64,000 nucleotides of DNA, taken from the NCBI GenBank assembly GCA_947494435.1, contig CANLUY010000002.1, positions 806,001 to 870,000 on the forward strand. Direction: 5' to 3'. The notes under the pieces were generated by a model that saw only the letters and a list, made by a program, of their open reading frames with translations, was not told the DNA's origin and made no database searches. This document shows, one piece after another, positions 37,177 to 45,959 of this stretch. Source of the DNA: an uncultured Litoreibacter sp. (lineage in GTDB: Bacteria; Pseudomonadota; Alphaproteobacteria; Rhodobacterales; Rhodobacteraceae). Each line of letters begins with the position of its first letter. The first letter of the stretch is position 1. The translations under genes and the position numbers were made by a program.

Positions 37177-38253
37177 TTAGACCTCCTTCGGAGCAACAGG
37201 GAGAGAGATACGGAACACCGTGCGACCGGGCACGCTTGTGACGGCGATCCAGCCATCATGTTCCGAGATAATTTTAGAAACCAATGCAAGACCAAGCCCG
37301 GTGCCATTCTCCCGACCGGAGACAAAGGGCTCAAAAACCTCATCGGCCAAATGGTCAGGAAGACCGGGGCCATCGTCAATAATTTCAATGTTCAGCGGCA
37401 CGGCGACCCGACTGCCATCCACACGGCTGACCCGCAGGGACTGCTCGTAAAACGTGCGCAATTTGATCGTCCCGCCCCCCGGCTGGGCCTCACTGGCATT
37501 CTTGAGCAGGTTAAGAAACACTTGAACCAATTGATCTGTGTCTACGAATGTGGGCGGCAATGAGGGGTCAAACGCTTCTTCAATTTTCATATGCGCGGCG
37601 AACCCAACCGCCGCAGACTTACGCGCGCGATCCAGAATGTCATGCACATTGACCGAAGCCCGCGCAGGCGGGCGCAGATTTCCAAATTGCTCAACTTGCT
37701 CAAGCAGTAAGACAATCCGGCGCGTCTCTGCCACGATCAAGTCAGTTAACTCCTGATCCTGCGGCTCAAGCCCCATCGACAGCAACTGTGCAGCCCCAGT
37801 GATCCCCGCCAGCGGGTTCTTGATCTCATGCGCCAGCATCTCCGCCATCCCAATGGCAGACTTGGCCGCAGACTTGGTTTGCAGCGCCTGCCCCATCTTA
37901 TCCGCAATCTCGCGCGGTTTCATGAGCACCAGAAGATATCCCGGCCGATCCACGAGCGTTGAGAACTGGATATTGCACTGCACCGGCGGCCGTTCCCCCG
38001 ACCCGACATCCACATTGTTGACGAACAGCGGCGCATCATCGCGCCGGATCCGCATCACCGCATCTTCCAACGGTGCGTTGACATGCAGCTTGTCCCAAAC
38101 AGGCGCCCCGACCATGGACCTCGCGGAAAGGTTCAAGAACGTCTCCATCGCCGTATTGGCATCATGGATCGTGTTGTCTGGCGCAATCACAAGCCCGGGC
38201 AAGGGCAAGGACGTCCAGAGCGTCTCGAAAAAAGGGGCATTCATGTCGTTCAT
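37177..38253 (-). CDS. ntrB: nitrogen sensor kinase NtrB
   Basis: 358-residue cytosolic kinase: PAS-like N-terminal part (LPGLVIAPDNTIHDANTAMETF), HisKA with EMLAHEIKNPLAGITGA (phospho-His near residue 140), and HATPase (NLLKNASEAQPGG, DDGPGLPDHL, GTGLGLALVS). In the family its kinase/phosphatase balance follows PII signals. It overlaps dusB/nifR3 by ATGA and directly precedes ntrC, giving the classical nifR3-ntrB-ntrC arrangement. Confidence 0.96.
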   Translation of the reverse strand: MNDMNAPFFETLWTSLPLPGLVIAPDNTIHDANTAMETFLNLSARSMVGAPVWDKLHVNAPLEDAVMRIRRDDAPLFVNNVDVGSGERPPVQCNIQFSTLVDRPGYLLVLMKPREIADKMGQALQTKSAAKSAIGMAEMLAHEIKNPLAGITGAAQLLSMGLEPQDQELTDLIVAETRRIVLLLEQVEQFGNLRPPARASVNVHDILDRARKSAAVGFAAHMKIEEAFDPSLPPTFVDTDQLVQVFLNLLKNASEAQPGGGTIKLRTFYEQSLRVSRVDGSRVAVPLNIEIIDDGPGLPDHLADEVFEPFVSGRENGTGLGLALVSKIISEHDGWIAVTSVPGRTVFRISLPVAPKEV

Positions 38254-39209
38254 GCGGCGATACTCTGCGGCATAAGGGCCTCCGGCAGCATCTTGAGCGT
38301 CGCCTCCGGCGATTTCGACGTCAGCACCGCGCGGCGCAGAACAGGCTCAGTGCCGACCTGATCCATGTACCAGCCCAAATGTTTGCGCGACACACGGCCC
38401 CCAAGCTCCAGCCCGTAGAAGCTCAGCATGGCCTCGTAATGAGCGCAGACCAAGTCGATCAACGCGTCCGGCCCGGGCGCCTCCGGCACAGGCGCACCCG
38501 CCAGATTTGCCGCGACCTGCGCCAAAACCCAGGGCCGCCCCTGCGCACCGCGCCCGATCATAACTCCGTCCGCACCGGACAGCCGAAGCGCGTCGCGAGC
38601 AGCATCGGCAGAGGTGATGTCCCCATTTGCAATGACAGGGATACGCACAGCCTCTTTAACAGCCCGTATCGCCGCCCAATCCGCATGTCCTTTGTAGAAC
38701 TGACACCGTGTACGACCGTGAATTGTGATCATCTGAATGCCAGCAGCTTCCGCGCGGCGCGCCAGCTCAGGCGCATTCATGAGCGCGTCGTCCCAGCCCA
38801 AGCGGGTTTTCAGCGTCACCGGCACATCAACGGCCTCAACAACCGCCTCAATAAGCCCCAGCGCATGATCGAGGTCCTTCAAAAGCGCCGAACCAGAATA
38901 ACCGTTCACAACCTTCTTCGCGGGGCATCCCATGTTGATATCAATCAGGCGCGCGCCATTTGCCGCAACCATCCGCGCAGCTTCCGCCATCCAAAACGCT
39001 TCACGCCCGGCCAGCTGCACAGCCGTGTTCTGACTGTCAAAGCCCAACTCCGCCCGCTCGCGCACACCGGGTTTCGATTGAACCATCTCCTGACTTGCAA
39101 CCATCTCCGACACGACGAGACCAGCCCCAAAGCCGGACACCAACTGACGGAATGGCAGGTCCGTGATCCCCGCAAGCGGTGCGAGAAAGACTGGCATTTC
39201 AATCTGCAT
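38250..39209 (-). CDS. dusB: tRNA-dihydrouridine synthase (NifR3)
   Basis: 319 residues from the ATG at 39209 (MQIEMPVFLAPLAGITDLPFR); the frame runs on to 39410 without family-like sequence. FMN-dependent enzyme that reduces uridines in tRNA. The signature NMGCPAKKVVNGYSGSALLKD contains the catalytic cysteine; TIHGRTRCQFYKGHADW and VIANGDITS match the phosphate-binding barrel. In Rhodobacter this gene is nifR3, first gene of the ntrBC operon, as here. Confidence 0.95.
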   Translation of the reverse strand: MQIEMPVFLAPLAGITDLPFRQLVSGFGAGLVVSEMVASQEMVQSKPGVRERAELGFDSQNTAVQLAGREAFWMAEAARMVAANGARLIDINMGCPAKKVVNGYSGSALLKDLDHALGLIEAVVEAVDVPVTLKTRLGWDDALMNAPELARRAEAAGIQMITIHGRTRCQFYKGHADWAAIRAVKEAVRIPVIANGDITSADAARDALRLSGADGVMIGRGAQGRPWVLAQVAANLAGAPVPEAPGPDALIDLVCAHYEAMLSFYGLELGGRVSRKHLGWYMDQVGTEPVLRRAVLTSKSPEATLKMLPEALMPQSIAA

Positions 39210-39475
39210 ATCTGCCAATGAAATAGTCAGGTGATTAATCCTTGTGCATTTGCACCTCTTTTGCCCGCATTCCTCATGCTTCGCAACGCGCTCCGCGTGA
39301 AAATCGCTGCCAAAACGACCAATGCCCAATTTTTGAGCAATGATTTCGCCCGATTGCCTCTGCGAAGCGCGAACAGGGCAAAGACGGAGCGCAATGGCTT
39401 CTCTTTGCAAATAATTCTCATCGCCGATAAGAGGTTTTCAACACGACAAGCGACGCCCCGCGACAGGAGACAGGC
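39210..39475. other. divergent intergenic region
   Basis: The 266 bases between dusB and ispF hold the divergent promoters. The left half is rich in short direct and inverted repeats (for example TGTGCATTTGCAC near 39242). An 84-codon plus-strand frame here does not resemble ispD or any known family and is not called. A GGAG site lies before ispF. Confidence 0.5.
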
Positions 39476-39955
39476 ATGGACGTAAGAACAGGCAACGGTT
39501 TTGATGTGCACCGCTTCGGCCCCGGCGATCATGTGATCTTATGCGGCGTCAAAATTCCGTTCGACCGCGCACTGCAAGGCCATTCCGACGCGGATGTCGG
39601 CCTGCACACAATCACCGACGCGATCTACGGCGCATTGGCGGAAGGCGATATCGGCCAACATTTCCCACCCTCGGACCCGCAATGGAAAGGCGCCGAAAGC
39701 CATATCTTCCTGACCCACGCGGTGGAGCTTGCCGCCTCCAAAGGGTTCACCCTGACCCATGTCGATTGCACATTGATCTGTGAGTTCCCTAAAATCGGGC
39801 CGCATACTTCAACAATGCGCGACAAGCTTCAGGAATTGCTCGCAATTACACCGGACCGGATCAGCGTCAAAGCCACCACATCCGAGCGGTTGGGCTTCAC
39901 GGGTCGCGGCGAAGGCATCGCTTGCATGGCGACAGCAACACTGGTCAAACCATGA
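39476..39955 (+). CDS. ispF: 2-C-methyl-D-erythritol 2,4-cyclodiphosphate synthase
   Basis: 159 residues. It cyclises CDP-methylerythritol phosphate in the MEP isoprenoid pathway. The metal site is D-x-H (GFDVHRF), followed by the signature [18 protein letters not shown] and the substrate loop [13 protein letters not shown]; the C-terminal [16 protein letters not shown] is typical. In many relatives ispD is fused to or precedes ispF; here ispF is separate and overlaps pgpA by ATGA. Confidence 0.97.
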   Translation: MDVRTGNGFDVHRFGPGDHVILCGVKIPFDRALQGHSDADVGLHTITDAIYGALAEGDIGQHFPPSDPQWKGAESHIFLTHAVELAASKGFTLTHVDCTLICEFPKIGPHTSTMRDKLQELLAITPDRISVKATTSERLGFTGRGEGIACMATATLVKP

Positions 39956-40431
39956 GCAAACTGATCGCATCGGTCTTTTATGTGGGCTTCCTCAAACCGG
40001 CCTCCGGCACATGGGGATCGCTCGCTTCCATCCCTTTGGCATGGGCTGTCTGGCTCATCGGCGGCTGGCCTGCCCTTGCTGTTGGATGCATCATCGCCTT
40101 TGCGCTGGGGTGCTGGGCCACGGCCGACTACATCAAGGTCGCAGACAACCACGACCCGTCCGAAGTTGTTATCGACGAGCTTGCCGGACAATGGATCGCC
40201 CTTCTGCCCGTCGGGATCGGCGCGGCACATGCGGGCGTCAGTTTTTGGGCGCTCTGGCCGGGCGTCTTGACGGCCTTCGTCGCCTTCCGCCTGTTCGACA
40301 TCTGGAAACCGGGTCCCATCGGCTGGGCAGACCGGCGCGGCGACGCCTTGGGCGTAATGCTTGACGACGTCATCGCAGGTGTCTTCGCAGCAGTTGTTGT
40401 AATGATAGGTGCGTACATATCCCATGGATAA
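39952..40431 (+). CDS. pgpA: phosphatidylglycerophosphatase A
   Basis: 159 residues from the ATG at 39952. Integral membrane phosphatase that makes phosphatidylglycerol. The [13 protein letters not shown] motif and the acidic active-site pair in [14 protein letters not shown] are diagnostic, with the C-terminal [16 protein letters not shown] and LDDVIAGV. It is translationally coupled with ispF and overlaps the CinA-like gene by eight bases. Confidence 0.96.
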   Translation: MSKLIASVFYVGFLKPASGTWGSLASIPLAWAVWLIGGWPALAVGCIIAFALGCWATADYIKVADNHDPSEVVIDELAGQWIALLPVGIGAAHAGVSFWALWPGVLTAFVAFRLFDIWKPGPIGWADRRGDALGVMLDDVIAGVFAAVVVMIGAYISHG

Positions 40432-40897
40432 AGCAACGCATGTCCTTGATCTTGCCCGCGAAAAAGGCGTGGTCATCGCAACAGCCGAGAGCTGCACGGG
40501 TGGTATGATTGCCGCCGCTCTGACCGATATTCCCGGATCCTCAGCCGTGGTGGATCGCGGCTTTGTCACCTACTCAAACGCCGCAAAAACAGGCATGTTA
40601 GGCGTCAAGCAGTCCACATTGGACGCCGTCGGTGCCGTCTCCGAAGACGTCGCCAAAGAAATGGCCGACGGCGCGCTCGCGCGATCAGAAGCCACGCTCA
40701 CCGTCTCTGTCACAGGTATCGCAGGTCCCGGCGGATCAGAGCACAAACCAGAAGGTCGCGTCTGTTTCGGCCTTGCAGCACAGGGCGTTGAGACCAAAAC
40801 CCAAACTGTTGACTTCGGCGCCTTAGGACGTGCGAAAGTGCGGGAACACACAGTTCGTCACGCGCTCGACCTGCTCGCAGAGGCGCTCAGTCGCTGA
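40424..40897 (+). CDS. CinA-family nicotinamide-nucleotide amidohydrolase
   Basis: 157 residues, single CinA C-terminal domain (PncC type), with the signatures TAESCTGGMIAAALTDIPGSS, GAVSEDVAKEMA and VSVTGIAGPGGS. Members deamidate nicotinamide mononucleotide to nicotinate mononucleotide in pyridine-nucleotide recycling. The ATG at 40424 overlaps the pgpA stop region by eight bases; an upstream in-frame ATG at 40409 lies within pgpA. Last gene of the ispF-pgpA-cinA unit. Confidence 0.93.
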   Translation: MDKATHVLDLAREKGVVIATAESCTGGMIAAALTDIPGSSAVVDRGFVTYSNAAKTGMLGVKQSTLDAVGAVSEDVAKEMADGALARSEATLTVSVTGIAGPGGSEHKPEGRVCFGLAAQGVETKTQTVDFGALGRAKVREHTVRHALDLLAEALSR

Positions 40898-41062
40898 TTA
40901 AAGCCGCGCCACAAAAACAAGCTTAACCTCGAAAAAGCGCATAATTTTTCATCACTTTGCGTTTTGCTTGCCAAATACGCAGATCGCAAGGCAACTGCCT
41001 CTTTTCAATGCAGGTCTATAGCCGTTTGTGGCCCCTACTGAAATTTAACGGGGGGACCGACC

Positions 41063-42244
41063 ATGAACGGAGCAGATACCGCATGGATCATCGTCGCAAC
41101 AGCATTGGTGCTGTTCATGACATTGCCAGGGCTGGCACTTTTTTACGGCGGCTTGGTGCGCGCACGAAACGTGTTATCGGTTTTCATGCATTGCTACGCA
41201 ATCGCATGTCTTATGAGCGTTCTCTGGCTGGTCGCTGGTTACTCCATCGCGTTTGGTGGCGGCACATCCGGCTACTGGGGCGGCCTCGACAAGATGTTCT
41301 TGGGCGGCATTGATGCGGACACATTGTCGGGCACCCTGCCCGAAGTTCTGTTCTTCGCCTTCCAAATGACTTTCGCAATCATCACACCGGCCCTGATCGT
41401 CGGTGCCTATGTTGAGCGGATCGGCTTTGGCTTCGTTCTCGTCTTCTCCGGCCTTTGGATGCTGTTGTGTTACGCACCCGTTGTGCACTGGATTTGGGGC
41501 GGCGGCATGATGGCAGATGGTGGCATCTTCGGCGAGATTGGCGTGCGCGACTTCGCAGGCGGCATTGTTGTTCACGAAACGGCAGGTCTGGCCGCCTTGA
41601 TCCTCGCCTTCTTCCTTGGTGGACGGAAAGACAAAACCAAGCCGCCGCACAACCCCGGCATGGTCATGATCGGCGCAGCAATGCTGTGGGTGGGCTGGTT
41701 CGGCTTTAACGGCGGATCACAACTGGCGGCCGATGGCGGCGCAGCCATGGCTCTGACAGTCACGCATATCTCAGCGGCAACCGCGTCGCTCACCTGGGCG
41801 CTGTGGGAGAAGATCAAATACGGCAAAGCGTCCCTTGTGGGCCTCGTGACCGGAACGATCGCCGGTCTGGCCTCCATCACGCCAGCTTCTGGTTTTGTGG
41901 GTCCCGTGGAAGCCCTTGTGATCGGTGCTGTAGCAGGCGTGCTGTGCCAAGAAGCCGTCAATGTGGTCCGCAACCTGCTGAACATTGATGACACATTGGA
42001 CGTCTTTGCCGTCCACGGCATCGGCGGTATTTTCGGCACCATCATGATCGCCATCTTTGGCCAAGGCGCATGGGCGGCCCAGCTTGGTGGATTGGTCGTG
42101 GTAGGGATTTACACCATTGTCGTAACAGTGGTGCTGATTAAACTGGTCGCATTGATCACACCTTTGCGTGTCGATGAAGAGACAGAGACGACAGGCCTTG
42201 ATCTAACCTCCCATGGTGAGCGGGCCTACGACATTACCTCATAG
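41063..42244 (+). CDS. amtB: ammonium transporter
   Basis: 393 residues with about 11 membrane segments. Amt signatures: FYGGLVRARNVLSVFMHC, DFAGGIVVHETAGLAALI (first pore histidine) and VFAVHGIGGIFGTI (second pore histidine). Conducts ammonium or ammonia across the inner membrane under nitrogen limitation. No glnK gene lies beside it, unlike the usual pair, so PII control must come from elsewhere. It is a single-gene unit ending at the terminator at 42271-42299. The 165-base upstream gap should hold its promoter, plausibly NtrC-controlled, but no site was recognised. Confidence 0.95.
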   Translation: MNGADTAWIIVATALVLFMTLPGLALFYGGLVRARNVLSVFMHCYAIACLMSVLWLVAGYSIAFGGGTSGYWGGLDKMFLGGIDADTLSGTLPEVLFFAFQMTFAIITPALIVGAYVERIGFGFVLVFSGLWMLLCYAPVVHWIWGGGMMADGGIFGEIGVRDFAGGIVVHETAGLAALILAFFLGGRKDKTKPPHNPGMVMIGAAMLWVGWFGFNGGSQLAADGGAAMALTVTHISAATASLTWALWEKIKYGKASLVGLVTGTIAGLASITPASGFVGPVEALVIGAVAGVLCQEAVNVVRNLLNIDDTLDVFAVHGIGGIFGTIMIAIFGQGAWAAQLGGLVVVGIYTIVVTVVLIKLVALITPLRVDEETETTGLDLTSHGERAYDITS

Positions 42245-42270
42245 AGGTCCAAGAACTCTCCCTGAGAACT

Positions 42271-42299
42271 GGGCGTCCGTGCAAACGGGCGTCCTTTTT
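42271..42299 (+). terminator. rho-independent terminator of amtB
   Basis: GGGCGTCCGT 42271-42280 pairs with ACGGGCGTCC 42285-42294 (ten pairs including two G-U), loop GCAA, then five T residues. It lies 27 bases after the amtB stop. Confidence 0.85.
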
Positions 42300-42380
42300 G
42301 CGTTCTAGATGATGTAATGGTTTTTGGGATGCAGGGCTGCTTTGCAGCGTGTATGAAGCCATCATGGAACATGTAGCACG

Positions 42381-43448
42381 ATGACACGGGATTATTCCCA
42401 GTTCATGCCAACCGCGCAGGCACCGCAAACCGACCTGTCACGCTTGACTGCACTCGGGTGGCAAGCGTTCTTCTCTCAACAACTCAGCATTGAAGAGCTT
42501 GAACAAACGCCGCCGGTGCGCGTTACACAAATTCATCGCAATGGCCTGCACGTCACAGGCGACACGATCGAAACTGTCCTTGCGCCCGACGCTGACGTCA
42601 CAGTTGGCGACTGGCTGCTTTTGGAGACGGAGACTAACAAATATGTCAGGCGGCTAGAGCGTAAAAGCCTGATCAAACGCCGTGCCCCCGGGCATGACAG
42701 GTCGGTACAGCTGATAGCCGCGAATGTGGATACGGCTTTCATCGTGTCCTCCTGCAATGCCGATTTTAATCTGGCCCGGCTTGAGCGCTACATCGCTCTG
42801 GCCTTTGAGGCCGAGGTCACGCCCGTCATCGTTCTAACCAAAGCAGATCAAACCGACGATGCCGCCGACTACGCCAACCGCGCGCAAAGCATATCTGAGG
42901 CGATCTCCGTGCTGACCCTCGACGCACGCGGCGACGCGCCCGCCACCCTACTCGCACCGTGGTGTTGCCCTAGCCAAACCGTGGCTTTCCTTGGCTCCTC
43001 TGGTGTTGGGAAATCAACGATGGTCAATGCGCTGTCCGAAGCCGCGCTGATGGACACACAAGCGATCCGCGAAGACGACGCCCGAGGGCGCCACACCACG
43101 ACCTACCGCCACCTTCACATTCTCCCCTCCGGTTGCACGGTACTCGACACGCCCGGTATGCGTGAGTTGCAATTGACCGATGCCTCATCCGGCGTCGGCG
43201 AAGTGTTTGCCGATCTCGAAGATCTGGCGACGCGTTGCAAATTCAATGACTGCGCCCACGACACCGAACCGGGCTGCGCAGTACGCGCCGCCGTCGCCGC
43301 CGGAGAGATCGACGAGGACCGGTTGGTCCGATGGCACAAATTGGTCGCGGAAGATAAATTCAATTCCGCCTCCCTCGCGGAACGCCGCTCTACCGACAAG
43401 GCTTTCACCAAAAGAGTGAACCAAGCCGTCCGAAAAAAACGAAAATAG
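42381..43448 (+). CDS. rsgA: ribosome small-subunit-dependent GTPase A
   Basis: 355 residues. Circularly permuted GTPase that helps mature the 30S subunit. An OB-fold N-terminal part (DVTVGDWLLL) precedes the permuted G domain with LTKADQ (G4), GSSGVGKSTMVNAL (G1) and DTPGMRELQL (G3); the C-terminal zinc-binding region CKFNDCAHDTEPGC is intact. The ribosome site is weak. It is a single gene after the amtB terminator; 195 bases without a gene follow. Confidence 0.95.
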   Translation: MTRDYSQFMPTAQAPQTDLSRLTALGWQAFFSQQLSIEELEQTPPVRVTQIHRNGLHVTGDTIETVLAPDADVTVGDWLLLETETNKYVRRLERKSLIKRRAPGHDRSVQLIAANVDTAFIVSSCNADFNLARLERYIALAFEAEVTPVIVLTKADQTDDAADYANRAQSISEAISVLTLDARGDAPATLLAPWCCPSQTVAFLGSSGVGKSTMVNALSEAALMDTQAIREDDARGRHTTTYRHLHILPSGCTVLDTPGMRELQLTDASSGVGEVFADLEDLATRCKFNDCAHDTEPGCAVRAAVAAGEIDEDRLVRWHKLVAEDKFNSASLAERRSTDKAFTKRVNQAVRKKRK

Positions 43449-43454
43449 CCCGCG

Positions 43455-43469
43455 TTAAGCCACTTTTAA
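43455..43469. promoter_or_regulatory. TTAA-N7-TTAA motif (weak CtrA-like)
   Basis: TTAA at 43455-43458 and TTAA at 43466-43469 are separated by seven bases, about 175 bases before the DUF2852 start. The flanking bases fit the CtrA consensus poorly. The rest of this 195-base gap holds a repeated TTGTAC-A/G motif (43503, 43543) and a TTGACC near 43568. Confidence 0.25.
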
Positions 43470-43643
43470 GCAAGCTTACTGATTTCCTAACCCTTTGACT
43501 CTTGTACAAATTGGGTTTCAGGCCTCCGGATTTTACCCCATCTTGTACGATTTCGGTATCAGCCCTCTTGACCTACACCGATACAAACCCATCTATGTAA
43601 ATGTGAATAACATTAACTTTGATCGCAACAAAGGAACACTTTG

Positions 43644-44060
43644 ATGACAACCATCACCCATACGCCGTCCAGGTCAGGTCCAGGCTGGTTCAAACGCGCT
43701 GAGATGTGGCTGGACGAGCGCGGTAAAGGCGCTTGGATCGCCGCCATGGTCTTGGGCTTCATTCTCTTCTGGCCCGTCGGCCTCGCCCTTCTTGCATATA
43801 TGATCTGGAGCAAACGTATGTTCAGCAAATCCTGCACGACCCGCCGCACACATGCCCCGTCCTATGGGTTTAAGTCTTCTGGCAACACGGCTTTCGACAG
43901 CTACAAGGCCGATATGTTGAAGCGTCTCGAAGACGAACAACACGCATTTGAAAGCTTCCTAGAGCGTCTTCGCGAAGCGAAAGACAAACAGGAATTTGAC
44001 AGCTTCATGGAAGAACGCGCGGAAGTCGCATCTGAAGAACCCACTGAAAAGACTGCATAA
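43644..44060 (+). CDS. DUF2852 family membrane protein
   Basis: 138 residues from the ATG at 43644 (AAGGA upstream; a TTG at 43641 is also in frame). One to two membrane spans near residues 30-55 (GAWIAAMVLGFILFWPVGLALL) are followed by a charged, coiled-coil-prone C-terminus (AFDSYKADMLKRLEDEQHAFESFLERLREAKDK). This is the DUF2852 architecture, uncharacterised and found mainly in alphaproteobacteria. The RDD gene follows after 71 bases in the same direction. Confidence 0.88.
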   Translation: MTTITHTPSRSGPGWFKRAEMWLDERGKGAWIAAMVLGFILFWPVGLALLAYMIWSKRMFSKSCTTRRTHAPSYGFKSSGNTAFDSYKADMLKRLEDEQHAFESFLERLREAKDKQEFDSFMEERAEVASEEPTEKTA

Positions 44061-44131
44061 AGCAGCGACAGACTACAGGCGCGCGGCCCTCGCGCGCCCT
44101 CTCCCTCTTCACAAATACAGGCCAAATCCCC

Positions 44132-44587
44132 ATGTCTGCGACTATGACAGAAACACATCTTCCCGACCCGATTGCGCAGGCAGAATTCTACGCAGGCGTT
44201 CCGTTCAAACGGTTTCTCGCATGGGTGATTGATATCCTAGTGATCGGCTTGATCAGCGCCGTTATTGCCACCCTGCCTCTTTTCATAGGATGGTTTTTCT
44301 ACCCGTTCATTTTTCTCGTGCTCAGTTTCGTCTACCGGATCGCCACGATCACGTCAGGCTCCGCCACCTGGGGGATGCGTTTGTTCAATATCGAGCTGCG
44401 CAACAGACAAGGTCAACATTTGGACGGCGCCGAAGCCTTGATCCATACGACAGGCTATATGATCGCCTCGGCGTTCTTTATTCCTCAGCTTATCTCGTTG
44501 ATTTTGATGCTGATTTCAGAACGCGGGCAAGGTCTACACGATCTGTTGTGCGGGACAGCGGCCATCAACAAACCGCAACGTTACTAG
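44132..44587 (+). CDS. RDD family membrane protein
   Basis: 151 residues. The RDD motif appears as RFLAWVIDILVIGL (Arg and Asp in the first membrane span), followed by further spans and the ending RGQGLHDLLCGTAA. The function of the family is unsettled; transport roles have been suggested for some members. It probably shares a transcript with the DUF2852 gene upstream. The bpt gene follows after 107 bases. Confidence 0.88.
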   Translation: MSATMTETHLPDPIAQAEFYAGVPFKRFLAWVIDILVIGLISAVIATLPLFIGWFFYPFIFLVLSFVYRIATITSGSATWGMRLFNIELRNRQGQHLDGAEALIHTTGYMIASAFFIPQLISLILMLISERGQGLHDLLCGTAAINKPQRY

Positions 44588-44694
44588 GTAAATTCTGAAA
44601 TAAATTAAGACCATCGTAATCTGAGTGAGAAAGAGTTTGTCCCTAGCAGTTCCCGTTGCTAGGCTCCGACGAAACAACCAATTATTGACCTCAG

Positions 44695-45522
44695 ATGCGC
44701 CACACACTTCCTATCGCACCGCAGTTCTATGTGACTGCGCCACAAACCTGTCCGTATCTCGACGGACGGCGCGAAAGGAAGCTATTTACAGCCTTGCAAG
44801 GCGAACACGCAACAACGCTCAATAACACCCTATCAAAGCAGGGTTTTCGTCGATCACAGAACGTATTGTATCGCCCTTCCTGCGCAGAATGTTCGGCCTG
44901 TTTATCCGCCCGAATTCGTGTTGAAGATTTCGACCTGTCTAAGTCTCAAAAGCGCATCATGAAGCGAAATCGCGTGTTGCAACGCGAGGCCACAAGCCCA
45001 TGGGCCACGGAAGAGCAATATGACCTTTTCCGCCGCTACCTCGAATCGCGCCACGCCGATGGCGGCATGGCCGATATGGACATTTTCGAGTTCGCAGCGA
45101 TGATCGAAGAAACACCAGTGAAAAGCCGTGTTATCGAATACTGGGACAGGACGGGCGATGATGAAAAGCTGATCGCAACCTGTTTGACCGATGTTTTGGA
45201 TGACGGTCTGTCGATGGTCTACTCGTTCTATGATCCGGAAATGTCGCGTAACTCTCTGGGAACATATATTATTCTTGATCACGTGAAGATCGCGAAAGAA
45301 GCAAACCTGCCTTACGTATATCTAGGTTACTGGGTCCCCGGCTCGTCCAAGATGGGCTACAAGGCGGGTTTCTCAGCCCTAGAAGTATTCCGCAGCGGCG
45401 ATTGGCATGACATCCAAGACGGCCACGATTACGCGGCTGAAACACATCCTCTCGCTGTTGATCCAATCGCCGAGCAAGTCGCCCGCATCACACTGCCAGA
45501 CACGCGCGCCCCGAAAGAGTGA
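44695..45522 (+). CDS. bpt: aspartate/glutamate leucyltransferase or arginyltransferase
   Basis: 275 residues, matching the bacterial Ate/Bpt family that adds leucine (or arginine) to N-terminal Asp or Glu, creating N-end-rule degrons for ClpS/ClpAP. Signatures: [16 protein letters not shown], the four-cysteine-type cluster in [30 protein letters not shown] and [16 protein letters not shown]. The C-terminal acyltransferase part is complete. It overlaps the VOC gene by GTGA. Confidence 0.93.
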   Translation: MRHTLPIAPQFYVTAPQTCPYLDGRRERKLFTALQGEHATTLNNTLSKQGFRRSQNVLYRPSCAECSACLSARIRVEDFDLSKSQKRIMKRNRVLQREATSPWATEEQYDLFRRYLESRHADGGMADMDIFEFAAMIEETPVKSRVIEYWDRTGDDEKLIATCLTDVLDDGLSMVYSFYDPEMSRNSLGTYIILDHVKIAKEANLPYVYLGYWVPGSSKMGYKAGFSALEVFRSGDWHDIQDGHDYAAETHPLAVDPIAEQVARITLPDTRAPKE

Positions 45523-45908
45523 CCCTGCACCTCCACGCGGTCGCCCTGCTTGTGCCCGACTACGACGCGGGCATCGCGTTTTATGTCGGAAAAGTCGGCT
45601 TCACGCTAATCCAAGACACAAAGCTATCCGCGACAAAACGCTGGGTCCTGATCGCTCCGTCGCCGGACGCTACGCAACACATTCTCCTCGCTCGTGCGGA
45701 CGGTCCAGTTCAAAGCGCTGCAATCGGAAACCAAGCCGGCGGTCGCGTCGGATTCTTTCTGCATAGCGACGATTTCGATGCCGACTACACACGGATGCAC
45801 GCTGCTGGCGTCGAGTTTGAAGAAGAGCCCCGCGATGAGCCCTACGGAAAAGTCGCTGTTTGGCGGGATCCGTGGGGGAACCGTTGGGACTTACTGCAGC
45901 TCAAATAG
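45519..45908 (+). CDS. VOC (glyoxalase/bleomycin-resistance-like) protein
   Basis: 129 residues with the paired beta-alpha-beta-beta-beta units of the vicinal oxygen chelate superfamily: [24 protein letters not shown] at the N-terminus and [19 protein letters not shown] at the end. Potential metal ligands (His near residue 5, Glu/Asp later) are present but the substrate is not evident. It starts with GTG overlapping the bpt stop. A strong hairpin separates it from the convergent TRAP operon. Confidence 0.85.
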   Translation: MTLHLHAVALLVPDYDAGIAFYVGKVGFTLIQDTKLSATKRWVLIAPSPDATQHILLARADGPVQSAAIGNQAGGRVGFFLHSDDFDADYTRMHAAGVEFEEEPRDEPYGKVAVWRDPWGNRWDLLQLK

Positions 45909-45941
45909 AAAACGGGCAGCAAAGACTTATATTGCTGCCCG
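45909..45941 (-). terminator. terminator of the TRAP operon
   Basis: CGGGCAGCAA 45913-45922 and TTGCTGCCCG 45932-45941 form a perfect 10-bp stem with a 9-base loop. On the minus strand it is followed by TTTTCTATTT. It lies between the convergent VOC and TRAP large-subunit genes. Confidence 0.85.
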
Positions 45942-45959
45942 CCAATCTGAAAACCCGCT

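Noticed and set aside
39210-39410. N-terminal extension of dusB to 39410
   Set aside because: The upstream frame carries no DusB-like sequence, while the conserved N-terminus begins at the ATG at 39209.
39231-39485. 84-codon plus-strand frame upstream of ispF
   Set aside because: It does not resemble ispD and has no clear ribosome site; it overlaps the ispF start.
43455-43469. CtrA site for the DUF2852 gene
   Set aside because: The TTAA-N7-TTAA spacing fits, but the flanking C/G positions do not; kept only as a weak motif, not as a finding.
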